DNA of 64,000 nucleotides from the NCBI RefSeq assembly GCF_022374895.2, contig NZ_CP092423.2:4650001-4714000 (forward strand). Reading direction: 5' to 3'. Origin of the DNA: Mycobacterium lentiflavum (GTDB lineage Bacteria; Actinomycetota; Actinomycetes; Mycobacteriales; Mycobacteriaceae). A model generated the notes under the pieces. The model was not told where the DNA came from. It made no database searches and was given only the letters and a program-made list of their open reading frames with translations. How positions within the stretch are numbered: position 1 is the first letter of the stretch; every line of letters begins with the position of its first letter. Made by a program: the position numbers and the translations under genes. This document shows positions 46,086-57,917 of this stretch, in pieces.

Positions 46086-46567
46086 AACGCACCGTCCAGG
46101 ACCGTGGCCATGGCCGGCTCGGCGGCCAGCAACGCGACCGCCTCGTCGCCGAGCGGATTGACCCCGGGTCCCTTGGCCAACGAATGCGCGATCAGCACAT
46201 GCAGGCATTTGACCCGGTCCGGCATACCGCCGCCGGAGAACGTCGTCCCGAGCGGTTCGATCGCGTCGCGCTCGGCCAGATACGACTCGTGCGCGCGCCG
46301 ATAAGCGGCGGCCAACTCGGGATCCGTGCCCAGCCGCTCGGTCATATCCCGCATCAGTCCCGTCGTCTCCAGCCTGCTCGCCGCGGCGGTGAGCGCCGGG
46401 TGCGTCAGGTAGTACAGCGTCGGAAACGGTGTTCCGTCAGGAAGTTTCGGCGCGGTCTTCACCACACCGGGCTCGCCGCTGGGGCACCGATAGGCGATTG
46501 CCAGCACACCGCGCGGCTCGCGACCGAGTTGGCGTGCCACCGCTTCCAGGTCGACACGATCAACCAC
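46076..46567 (-). CDS. DUF501 family protein (Rv1025-like)
   Basis: 163 residues from GTG 46567. Conserved segments AIAYRCPSGEPGVVKTAPKL, GTPFPTLYYLTHP, and the C-terminal GMPDRVKCLHVLIAHSLAKGPG with Cys/His residues typical of DUF501. Function unknown, but the position between divIC and ppx is conserved in actinobacteria. It overlaps divIC by 8 bases and ppx2 by 10. Confidence 0.87.
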   Translation of the reverse strand: MVDRVDLEAVARQLGREPRGVLAIAYRCPSGEPGVVKTAPKLPDGTPFPTLYYLTHPALTAAASRLETTGLMRDMTERLGTDPELAAAYRRAHESYLAERDAIEPLGTTFSGGGMPDRVKCLHVLIAHSLAKGPGVNPLGDEAVALLAAEPAMATVLDGALWH

Positions 46568-47258
46568 CGGGAGTCGTGGGCTTCGGTGATTCCGGCGGCG
46601 GCGCGGGCTGGCCTGGTTCGGGCGGCGAGGGCGCTCCAGCGTTGGCCGGCGGCAGGTGCGGCGCGTCGGCGATGGTGTGCCACAACGAGGAGTACCACGG
46701 CGCATTGCTCGACGGCTTCGCCGTCTCGGCGCCCGGCTGGGGGGACGCGGACGCGCCGGGCGGAAGCTGGACCTGGAACGGCGTGTCCCCCGGCATCACG
46801 AACCCCAGGCGCTCACGGGCCTGCGCGGCGATATAGGCCGGATCGCCGAGCTTGACCTTCTTCTGTTCGAGGTCCGCGATCTGACGGCGCAGCGCCGCTT
46901 CACTGGCGTTCAGCTGGGCCATCTCGGTGCGCTGCGCGAAATAGGTGCGCACCGGTCCCGCGATCGTCAACGTCAGCACGCAGACCACGGCGGCCAGCAC
47001 CGCCGCGCGCCGGGCGGTGAAACCGAGCCGCTGCTCGGATCGTTGCTCGACGGACTCGGCGATCTGCCGCTTGATGGGTTCGACGATGTGCTCGGCCGTC
47101 GTGCGGGCAGCGGCGGCGTCCTGCGCGAGTTTCGACGTGCGCGACGACGGCTTGGACGACGGTTTGGCGGCCCGACCCCGCCGGACCGAATCGCCGGCTT
47201 TCCCCGGGCGCGACGCCGGAGAGCGGCGCTTCGGGTCTGGCCGTTTCGCGTCGGGCAT
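46560..47258 (-). CDS. divIC: Septum formation initiator FtsB/DivIC-type protein
   Basis: 232 residues. A basic, disordered N-terminus (~75 residues) is followed by one transmembrane helix (AAVLAAVVCVLTLTIAGPV), a coiled coil (EMAQLNASEAALRRQIADLEQKK) and a Pro-rich extracytoplasmic tail. It matches Rv1024 in layout. It works in the divisome with FtsQ/FtsL. Downstream of eno by 35 bases, the usual actinobacterial arrangement. Confidence 0.9.
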   Translation of the reverse strand: MPDAKRPDPKRRSPASRPGKAGDSVRRGRAAKPSSKPSSRTSKLAQDAAAARTTAEHIVEPIKRQIAESVEQRSEQRLGFTARRAAVLAAVVCVLTLTIAGPVRTYFAQRTEMAQLNASEAALRRQIADLEQKKVKLGDPAYIAAQARERLGFVMPGDTPFQVQLPPGASASPQPGAETAKPSSNAPWYSSLWHTIADAPHLPPANAGAPSPPEPGQPAPPPESPKPTTPGG

Positions 47259-47293
47259 CGGACGCCTAGTCGCGTTTCCCGTTGACTGTCAAG

Positions 47294-48583
47294 CTATTTC
47301 ATATCCAGTGCGTAGCGCGGGAAGGCCAGATCGCCGGCGTAGCGGGCGGCGTCGCCGAGGGCTTCCTCGATGCGCAGCAGCTGGTTGTACTTGGCGACCC
47401 GCTCGCTGCGGGCCGGCGCCCCGGTCTTGATCTGCCCGCTGCCGACGGCGACCGCCAGGTCGGCGATCGTGGTGTCCTCGGTCTCGCCGCTGCGGTGGCT
47501 CATCATCGTGCGATACCCGCTGTGGTGAGCCAGCGCGACCGCGTCCAGCGTCTCGGTCAGCGTGCCGATCTGGTTCACCTTGACCAGCAGCGCGTTGGCG
47601 GCGCCGCGTTCGATGCCTTCTTCGAGGCGCTCCGGGTTGGTGACGAACAGGTCGTCTCCGACGATCTGGACGCGGTCACCGATGGCTGTGGTCAACGCCA
47701 CCCATCCGTCCCAGTCGTCCTCGGAAAGCGGATCCTCGAGGGAAACCAGCGGGTAAGTGTCGAGCAGGCTCGCGTAAAACTCGGACATCTGCTCGGCGCT
47801 GCGGGTCTCTTTCTCGAAGCTGTAACCCTCACCCTCAGTGAAGAATTCGGTGGCCGCCACATCGAGTGCCAGGGCCACGTCGGATCCCGCCTTGAAGCCG
47901 GTCGCTTCGATCGCCGACAGGATCAGGTCGAGCGCCGCCTTGGTGCCCGCAACGTCGGGCGCGAAGCCGCCCTCGTCACCCAGCCCGGTGCTCAGGCCCT
48001 GCTTCTTGAGCACCGACTTCAGCGAGTGGTACACCTCGGCGCCCCAGCGCAGCGCTTCCTTGAAGCTCGGTGCACCGATCGGCGCGACCATGAACTCCTG
48101 GACGTCGACCCCGGTATCGGCGTGGGCGCCGCCGTTGAGGATGTTCATCATCGGCACCGGCAGGATGTGCGCGTTCGGCCCGCCGAGGTAGCGGAACAGC
48201 GGCAGCTCGGCCGAATCGGCGGCGGCCTTGGCGACGGCCAGCGACACACCCAGGATGGAGTTGGCGCCGAGCCGGGACTTGTCCGGGGTGCCGTCCAGAT
48301 CCACCAGCGCCTGGTCGACCAGCCGCTGGTCGTCGGCGGCCAGTCCGATCACGGCCGGGCCGATCTCGTCGAGCACGGCCTGCACGGCTTTGTCCACGCC
48401 CTTGCCGCCGTAGCGCTCGCCGCCGTCGCGCAATTCGACGGCCTCGTGCTCGCCGGTCGACGCGCCGGACGGCACCGCCGCGCGGGCAAAGGTTCCATCG
48501 ATCAGGGCTACCTCGACTTCGACGGTCGGGTTACCGCGGGAATCGAGGATCTCGCGGGCCCCGACCTGCTCGATAATCGGCAC
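47294..48583 (-). CDS. eno: Enolase
   Basis: 429 residues, standard length. Converts 2-phosphoglycerate to phosphoenolpyruvate. Substrate-loop and metal motifs: SGASTGEHEAVELRDGG, VPMMNILNGGAHADTGVDVQEFM, GDEGGFAPD, SLEDPLSEDDWDGW, KVNQIGTLTETL, SHRSGETEDTTIADLAV. ATG 48583; AAGGAG lies a few bases upstream. Confidence 0.98.
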   Translation of the reverse strand: MPIIEQVGAREILDSRGNPTVEVEVALIDGTFARAAVPSGASTGEHEAVELRDGGERYGGKGVDKAVQAVLDEIGPAVIGLAADDQRLVDQALVDLDGTPDKSRLGANSILGVSLAVAKAAADSAELPLFRYLGGPNAHILPVPMMNILNGGAHADTGVDVQEFMVAPIGAPSFKEALRWGAEVYHSLKSVLKKQGLSTGLGDEGGFAPDVAGTKAALDLILSAIEATGFKAGSDVALALDVAATEFFTEGEGYSFEKETRSAEQMSEFYASLLDTYPLVSLEDPLSEDDWDGWVALTTAIGDRVQIVGDDLFVTNPERLEEGIERGAANALLVKVNQIGTLTETLDAVALAHHSGYRTMMSHRSGETEDTTIADLAVAVGSGQIKTGAPARSERVAKYNQLLRIEEALGDAARYAGDLAFPRYALDMK

Positions 48584-48671
48584 TAGGATCTCCTTGCCTC
48601 AACGTGTCTGCTAGCTGATGCCTGCCCCGGGCCGGCCTTCAGCCTAAAGCCTGGGTCGGTGATTCATCCTT

Positions 48672-49406
48672 CTACAGCGGGTGACCCGCCGCGTAGGCGG
48701 TCGCCCAGTCCCGGACGGCGCGCGCGTAGACGCCCGAGTTGTTGTAGGCGCGCAGCGCGGTGACCCAGCCGCGGGCCGTCGCGAGATCCTTTCCGCGCCA
48801 ACATAAGTACCCCGCCGCCGCCAGGGCGGCGTCGTCGATGTTGTCCGGGCTCAGCCGGCCGTCATTGTGGGCGTCCACCCCGTACAACCTCCAGGTCTCC
48901 GGAATGAACTGCATCGGTCCCATCGCGCGGGCTATCGCAGGCTGGCTGTCCGTGGTGTCTTGCGCGGCGTCGACAATGCGCAGGTTGCCACCGCTGCCGT
49001 CTAGCTGAACACCCCGGATGGGTGGATTGACATCCCCGTTGGGCGACAGCGTGGCGCCGCGATAGGTGCCGTGGTGGCTCTCGACCTGCCCGATGCCGGC
49101 CAGCGTGGTCCACGCGATGTGGCACTTGGGGTTTTCGACCTCGGCGACCCGGGCCGCGTACGCGTACGCCTCCAACGCGATGAGCGGGATCTCCAGGGCC
49201 GCGGCACGGGGTCGCGCCCAGTCCCGCAACTGGTCTGCGGGCCGGCCGCTGGCGTGAGTGTTCACCGCGGGCACCGGGTCCCCGAATGGCGGCGGCACGC
49301 CGGAGGGGATGAAGAGGCTGAGTTGCCAGGTGCAGCTGGAGGCCATGAGCATCGCGGTCGCGCCTATCACGGCGGACGCCCGCAACCAACGCCTCGGCGA
49401 CACCAC
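48672..49406 (-). CDS. lpqU: Lipoprotein LpqU, lytic transglycosylase type
   Basis: 244 residues from GTG 49406, following AAGGGGAAT. The signal peptide ends in MASSC (C25), a slightly degenerate lipobox. The mature domain is an SLT/MltB-like transglycosylase: catalytic Glu in GIGQVESHHG, GPMQFIPETWRLYGVD, NIDDAALAAAGYLC, and ALRAYNNS. It cleaves peptidoglycan between MurNAc and GlcNAc at the cell surface. The 88-base gap to eno suggests separate expression. Confidence 0.9.
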   Translation of the reverse strand: MVSPRRWLRASAVIGATAMLMASSCTWQLSLFIPSGVPPPFGDPVPAVNTHASGRPADQLRDWARPRAAALEIPLIALEAYAYAARVAEVENPKCHIAWTTLAGIGQVESHHGTYRGATLSPNGDVNPPIRGVQLDGSGGNLRIVDAAQDTTDSQPAIARAMGPMQFIPETWRLYGVDAHNDGRLSPDNIDDAALAAAGYLCWRGKDLATARGWVTALRAYNNSGVYARAVRDWATAYAAGHPL

Positions 49407-49439
49407 ATTCCCCTTAACTTCCCCTACACCAACGTCACC

Positions 49440-49640
49440 CAATGATTATCGTCCCATGACCTATCGCCGTAACCGGTCGCGTTGAGCCGGCAAATGCGGT
49501 TTCAGCCGATTTCTCACTTAGCTGCCGCTCGCCTTGGCTAGCAAAGGGCAAACAATGCCGACCACCGGGATTCACCAACTCACAAGCCACATTACCCGGG
49601 TGACCACGGAAAACGGCAAACGTCGCGGCGATCGCTGGTC
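49440..49640 (-). promoter_or_regulatory. Possible structured 5' leader of lpqU
   Basis: Minus-strand transcript upstream of lpqU contains TTGGTGAATCC, a hairpin GCTAGCC-AA-GGCGAGC, and GGCAGCTAA about 43 nt after the GTGAATCC. Similar GGUGAAUC and CAGCUAA elements occur in ydaO-type c-di-AMP riboswitches, which often precede cell-wall hydrolase genes in actinobacteria. Other conserved pieces of that family are not seen, so this is a weak candidate. Confidence 0.25.
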
Positions 49641-49672
49641 GGCAAAATCTGCGAGCACGGTGTAAACCGGCA

Positions 49673-50842
49673 TCAGCCTCGGTCTCGGCTCCGCTTGGTG
49701 GCTTTGCCGGACTTCTTGGATCCCTTGCCGCTCTCGTCGTCCGTCTCGGCGTCCTGGGGCCCGTCGTCTGCGGACTCGTCGTCATCTTCGGACTCGTCGT
49801 CCCCGTCGTCTTCCGACTCGTCGTCCTCGTCGTCTTCCTCGTCCGCTGCCTCGAAACCCTCGTCCGTCTCGTCCGCTGCCTCGGGCTCGAGTTCGTCGGC
49901 CACCCCGGATGGCCAGTGCTCGCGCCACTCCTCCTCGGTGACCTCGCCCAGCGGGGCCACGTCGAACTCTTCGGGCACGCTGTCCCCGCGGCGCGTGGCG
50001 GCGATCGAGCGCTCGACCGCGCGCACCATGTCCACGAATTCCAAAACTGTTGTGCGCAGCACACTTTCCGCGTCGATATCCGTCGACACCGAGATAGAGG
50101 TGATGTCGGCGGGAATCAGATCGGCGGGCAAGCCGGCAGCATGAGCGCGCTGAATCACCTTCTGCGCCAGCGCTAACGCCGGCTGGCCGGTATGGACGTC
50201 GTCCATCACCGAATTGCGGGGTTTCTCAGCGGCTTTGCGCTCTTCCCATTGGGCCAGTTGCTCTTCCAGCGAAATCGTTTGGCCTGCGAGTACTCCCGGC
50301 ACACGGTTACCCAGCTTTCGCATCAGCGTGGTGGCAACGTCGTCGATGTCGAACGGGAACTGCCGCGCCTCCTCGGCGATGCGGGCGTGGAAGAGCACCT
50401 GCAGCAATACATCGCCGAGCTCTTCGCACAGCGCCTCGGCGTTGCCGCTGCGGACCGCGTCCAGCAGCTCGTAAGTCTCCTCCAGCAGGAACCGGCGCAG
50501 CGAGTCGTGGGTTTGCTCGCTTTCCCACGGCCCGGCGGTGCGCAGTTTGTCCATCATCGCGACGGCGTCGACGAGACGTTCACCGCGCGGCGTGTCCGGC
50601 GCCGAGATCAGCCGAGCGCCGGCGGCGAGCCGCGCGATCACGGCGGGGTGCTCGGGGTCCGACGACAGCAACACCGGCGCCGGATCATCGGGGCCCCCGG
50701 TGTCCACCGGGCGCGCGGAGGACAGCGACCAGGGCACCGCGACGGGCATCTCCTCGGTGTACTGGATCTCACCGGTCAGGTACTCGATCGCCTCGACGGG
50801 CACCAGCGACGGCCGGCGGGGGTCGAACAACACGACGATCAC
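49673..50842 (-). CDS. mazG: Nucleoside triphosphate pyrophosphohydrolase MazG with acidic tail
   Basis: 389 residues. An N-terminal segment precedes the MazG domain (~90-225), which has LLEETYELLDAV and EELGDVLLQVLFHARIAEE, the EExxE and ExxD metal-binding helices. It hydrolyses (d)NTPs, including oxidised forms, to monophosphates. After ~305 comes a low-complexity tail: ~55 residues very rich in Asp/Glu, then a Lys/Arg-rich end (GSKKSGKATKRSRDRG). M. tuberculosis MazG is ~325 residues without such a long tail. 49 bases after mfd. Confidence 0.9.
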   Translation of the reverse strand: MIVVLFDPRRPSLVPVEAIEYLTGEIQYTEEMPVAVPWSLSSARPVDTGGPDDPAPVLLSSDPEHPAVIARLAAGARLISAPDTPRGERLVDAVAMMDKLRTAGPWESEQTHDSLRRFLLEETYELLDAVRSGNAEALCEELGDVLLQVLFHARIAEEARQFPFDIDDVATTLMRKLGNRVPGVLAGQTISLEEQLAQWEERKAAEKPRNSVMDDVHTGQPALALAQKVIQRAHAAGLPADLIPADITSISVSTDIDAESVLRTTVLEFVDMVRAVERSIAATRRGDSVPEEFDVAPLGEVTEEEWREHWPSGVADELEPEAADETDEGFEAADEEDDEDDESEDDGDDESEDDDESADDGPQDAETDDESGKGSKKSGKATKRSRDRG

Positions 50843-50891
50843 GGGCGCCGTCCCTCCTCATCGCTAAGCTCTGCATCGTCACCGGCGCGGA

Positions 50892-54596
<3,705 letters not shown>

Positions 54597-54716
54597 GATG
54601 CACCCATTCTAGGTGCGGCGAAAAATGCACAGAACAACGTCAATATTGCGTCCCGGGCCGTCAAGGGATCGTAAGGATTTCGCCATGTGGCGCTGACCGG
54701 TCGCACTTTTGAAGTC

Positions 54717-56069
54717 ATGACATTGCTTGACATGCTGCCGTCCATCGGTCGGGCGGCGCCCCGCCGGCTGAATCCCGCGATCTGGCCTGTCACTACGCAT
54801 TCCGACGAGCAAGGCCGGCTCTGCATCGGTGACGTCCCGCTGTCGGATATCGCTGACGAGTTCCACACCCCCACCTACGTGATCGACGAAGCCGACTTCC
54901 GTTACCGCGCCCGGCGCTACCGCAAGACGCTGCGCGGTGTCGAGATCGTCTACGCCGGAAAGTCTCTGCTGACGACGGCGGTGGCGCGCTGGGCGAGCGA
55001 GGAGGGACTGGGCGTCGACGTCTGCTCGTCGGGTGAGCTGGCCGTCGCCCTGGCCGGCGGCGTGCGGCCCGCGCGGATCGTCATGCACGGCAACGCGAAA
55101 TCACCCGAGGAGCTGCGCGAGGCGGTGCACGCCGGGGTGGGGCGCATCGTGCTGGATTCCTGCATCGAGATCGCGTACTTGGCCGGCTGCGCCCGCAAGA
55201 GCCAGCCGGTGCTGATCCGGGTGACCCCGGACACCCCCACCTGGCAAGACGTCCCTGGCCATCGCGCGATCACCACCGGCATCAGCGATCAGAAGTTCGG
55301 GCTCACGCTGCACGGCGACCGCGCCGACGTCGCGGCCCAGCGCGTGCTGGCGCATCCGATCCTTGACCTGGTCGGGCTGCACTGCCATCTCGGCTCGCAG
55401 GTCACCGACGCCGCCCCGTATGGCGAGGCCATCCGCCGAATGATCGCCGCCATGGCCGACATCCGCGCCCGGCACGGCGTGATCCTCACCGAACTGAACA
55501 TCGGCGGCGGCCATGCGATCCCCTACGTTCCCGGCGATCGCGAACTCGACATCGACGACCTGGCCGTCGTCCTCGAAGACGCGCTCGATGAGGCCTGCGC
55601 CGCCGAGCATTTCCCGCGGCCGACCCTCGTGGTGGAACCCGGTCGCGCGATCAGCGGCCGGGCCGGCGTGACGGTGTATCGCGTGTGCTCGGTCAAAACG
55701 CAACCGGGCGGGCGCACCTTCGTCGCGGTCGACGGCGGCATGAGCGACAACCCGCGGGTGTTGTTGTACGGCGCCCAGTACACCGTCACGCTGGCCAACC
55801 GCCATTCGGTGGGACCCAAGCAGCGGGTCACGGTCGCCGGCCGGCACTGCGAGGCCGGCGACGAGATCGCCCGCGATATTGAGTTGCCGGTGGACCTGCA
55901 TCCCGGCGACCTGCTGGCCGTGGCGTGCACCGGCGCCTACCACCACAGCATGGCGTCGAACTACAACATGGTGTGCCGGCCACCGCTGGTCGCCGTCAAG
56001 GACGGTCGCGCCCGGCAACTGGTTCGCCGCGAGACGGTCGCCGACCTGCTCTCACGCGACTGCGGCTGA
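54717..56069 (+). CDS. Diaminopimelate decarboxylase family PLP enzyme (LysA paralogue)
   Basis: 450 residues from ATG 54717. Fold type III: PLP lysine K82 in YAGKSLLTTA, HCHLGSQ, glycine loop NIGGGHAIPY, EPGRAISGRAG, catalytic Cys in GRHCEAGDEI, and Tyr in TGAYHHSMASNYN. All residues needed for D-stereocentre decarboxylation are present. The main mycobacterial lysA lies elsewhere with argS/thrA, so this looks like a second copy, perhaps with another diamino acid substrate. An ATG at 54687 is possible. Not in this place in M. tuberculosis as I recall. Confidence 0.82.
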   Translation: MTLLDMLPSIGRAAPRRLNPAIWPVTTHSDEQGRLCIGDVPLSDIADEFHTPTYVIDEADFRYRARRYRKTLRGVEIVYAGKSLLTTAVARWASEEGLGVDVCSSGELAVALAGGVRPARIVMHGNAKSPEELREAVHAGVGRIVLDSCIEIAYLAGCARKSQPVLIRVTPDTPTWQDVPGHRAITTGISDQKFGLTLHGDRADVAAQRVLAHPILDLVGLHCHLGSQVTDAAPYGEAIRRMIAAMADIRARHGVILTELNIGGGHAIPYVPGDRELDIDDLAVVLEDALDEACAAEHFPRPTLVVEPGRAISGRAGVTVYRVCSVKTQPGGRTFVAVDGGMSDNPRVLLYGAQYTVTLANRHSVGPKQRVTVAGRHCEAGDEIARDIELPVDLHPGDLLAVACTGAYHHSMASNYNMVCRPPLVAVKDGRARQLVRRETVADLLSRDCG

Positions 56070-56199
56070 ATCGGCCCGGCGCGGAAGCTACGCACGGCCG
56101 GGCCGATTCGATGCGCCATCGCAGCTGCTGACCGATGACCCCCGGCCGAAAGGCCTTCCGGCCCTGCCACCAACGCATTCGTCGCCCTAGCTTCGGGGC

Positions 56200-56859
56200 A
56201 TGGCACTCATGCAGCCCACCGGCTTGTTCATCAACGTGCATAAGGCGCTGGTCATCCCGGTCACGGTGGCGGTAATGCTGAGCTTCAGTAACTTCTCGAC
56301 CGCGATGTGGCTGTATCTGGGGATGCACGGCAGCTATTCGATTCTGTGGCTGATCAAGGGCCGCACCTACCCGGATCGTCGTTTTGCCGAGAAAGTGCCG
56401 ATCTGGATCGGCATCGTGTTCGTGTTTCTGCCGCTGGCCGGCTACTACGCCGCGCCGATCCTGCTGGCCTGGCTCCACCCGAATGTGCCGGCCTGGGCAG
56501 CCGGCCTCGGCGTTTCGGTTTTCACCTTCGGCATCTTTCTGCACTACGTCTCCGACGCACAGAAGTACTACACCCTGCAGGTGCGCTCCGGTCTGATCGA
56601 TACCGGCCTATTCGCCCGTACCCGCAATCCGAACTATCTCGGCGAAATCTTGACGTATATGGGTTTTGCGATCATCTCGTGGCACTGGATCCCGTTCCTC
56701 GTCAACTCCGCGTGGATCTTCGGGTTCTTCATCCGCAACATGATCAAGAAAGACCGCTCCATGTCGCGGCTTCCCGGATTCGCGAGTTACAAGGCCCGCA
56801 CCGGCATGTTGCTGCCACGCCTGCTCCGGCCCGCAGTTCGGCCGGCTGCCGTCGAATAG
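56200..56859 (+). CDS. ICMT/DUF1295-like membrane methyltransferase family protein
   Basis: 219 residues with about five transmembrane segments. The C-terminal signature RTRNPNYLGEILTYMGF, followed by a paired helix and ERSM-like KKDRSMSRLPGFASYKAR, is typical of isoprenylcysteine-methyltransferase/steroid-reductase-like proteins. Probably methylates or reduces a membrane lipid; the substrate is unknown. ATG 56200, 130 bases after the decarboxylase; convergent with the tetR gene (34-base gap). Confidence 0.8.
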   Translation: MALMQPTGLFINVHKALVIPVTVAVMLSFSNFSTAMWLYLGMHGSYSILWLIKGRTYPDRRFAEKVPIWIGIVFVFLPLAGYYAAPILLAWLHPNVPAWAAGLGVSVFTFGIFLHYVSDAQKYYTLQVRSGLIDTGLFARTRNPNYLGEILTYMGFAIISWHWIPFLVNSAWIFGFFIRNMIKKDRSMSRLPGFASYKARTGMLLPRLLRPAVRPAAVE

Positions 56860-56893
56860 TCCCCGCGGGGCCGGCTGATCGCAGGCCCGAGGC

Positions 56894-57529
56894 CTACTCG
56901 TCTTGCAGCCGGGGGTCGGATTCCAGATGAGTCAGGCCGTTCCACATCAGGTTGACCAGGTGCGCGGCCACGACTTCTTTCTTGGGCTCCCGGGTGTCGA
57001 GCCACCACTGCGCGGTCATCGACACCGAGCCCACCAATGCCTGGGCGTACAGCGGCGCCAGATCGGGGTCCAGGCCGCGGCGGGCGAAGTCGCCGGCCAG
57101 GATCGAGCTGACCTGGCCGACGGCGTCATTGAGCAGGCTGGAGTAGGTGCCGGTACTGATCGCCGCGGGCGAGTCGCGGATCAGGATGCGGAAGCCGTCG
57201 GTGCGTTCCTCGACGTAGGTGAGCAGCGCGAGCGCAACCCGCTCGACCCGGACCCGGGACCGGTTGTTGGTCAGCGACGAGGTGATCCCGTCCAGCAGCG
57301 CCGACATCTCCCGGTCGACGACGACGGCGTACAGGCCCTCCTTGCCGCCGAAGTGCTCGTAGACCACCGGCTTGGACACGTTGGCGCGCTGCGCGATCTC
57401 CTCGATGGAGGTGCCGTCGTAGCCGCGCTCGGCGAACAGCGAACGCGCGATGCCGATCAACTGGTGTCGGCGCTCGCTGCCGGTCATCCGGGCGCGTGGC
57501 GCGCGCACTTCTTTGTCCGGGGCTGCCAC
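56894..57529 (-). CDS. TetR-family transcriptional regulator (Rv1019-like)
   Basis: 211 residues from GTG 57529 (VAAPDKEVR). The N-terminal helix-turn-helix is in RRHQLIGIARSLFAERGYDGTSIEEIAQRANVSKPVVYEHFGGKEGLY, read here at ~18-65. The C-terminal ligand domain includes TYVEERTDGFRILIRDSP. Rv1019 is described as an autorepressor. It is divergent from tRNA-Gln; no clear operator palindrome was recognised in the 186-base gap. Confidence 0.9.
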   Translation of the reverse strand: MAAPDKEVRAPRARMTGSERRHQLIGIARSLFAERGYDGTSIEEIAQRANVSKPVVYEHFGGKEGLYAVVVDREMSALLDGITSSLTNNRSRVRVERVALALLTYVEERTDGFRILIRDSPAAISTGTYSSLLNDAVGQVSSILAGDFARRGLDPDLAPLYAQALVGSVSMTAQWWLDTREPKKEVVAAHLVNLMWNGLTHLESDPRLQDE

Positions 57530-57715
57530 GTCACTCAGGGTATCGGTTTGGCCTGGTGAAATTGCCCGGGTTCGACTTCGAGCCGTCAATGGCTGCCGGG
57601 CCGTCGGGCCTGAATTGTCCGACTCCTCAGTCGACCGCAAGCGGTCCGCGTCGTCGTCAGACTAAAGTCTTGATGGCGCGGTTGGCGGTTAGCCGCCGTC
57701 GCCCGTGATCTGCAG

Positions 57716-57787
57716 TCCGTCGTGGTGTAATCGGCAGCACCTCTGATTTTGGTTCAGATAGTTCAGGTTCGAGTCCTGGCGACGGAG
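57716..57787 (+). tRNA. tRNA-Gln(UUG)
   Basis: 72 nt. Acceptor TCCGTCG/CGACGGA with discriminator G, anticodon stem TCTGA/TCAGA with loop TTTTGGT (anticodon TTG), T arm CAGG-TTCGAGT-CCTG. CCA is not encoded. Lies 130 bases upstream of glmU, as glnU does in M. tuberculosis. Confidence 0.94.
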
Positions 57788-57917
57788 CTTCGGTTGCTGG
57801 TCTTGCCAGGGGCACGGGATGAGATTTTTTGCCACCAGTGCAGGTGAATGACAGTCTTGACGGCATGGCGGCGCTTGCGCGTTCCGCCCGGCGTGGGACA
57901 CAGCACGAGGAGAGTCG

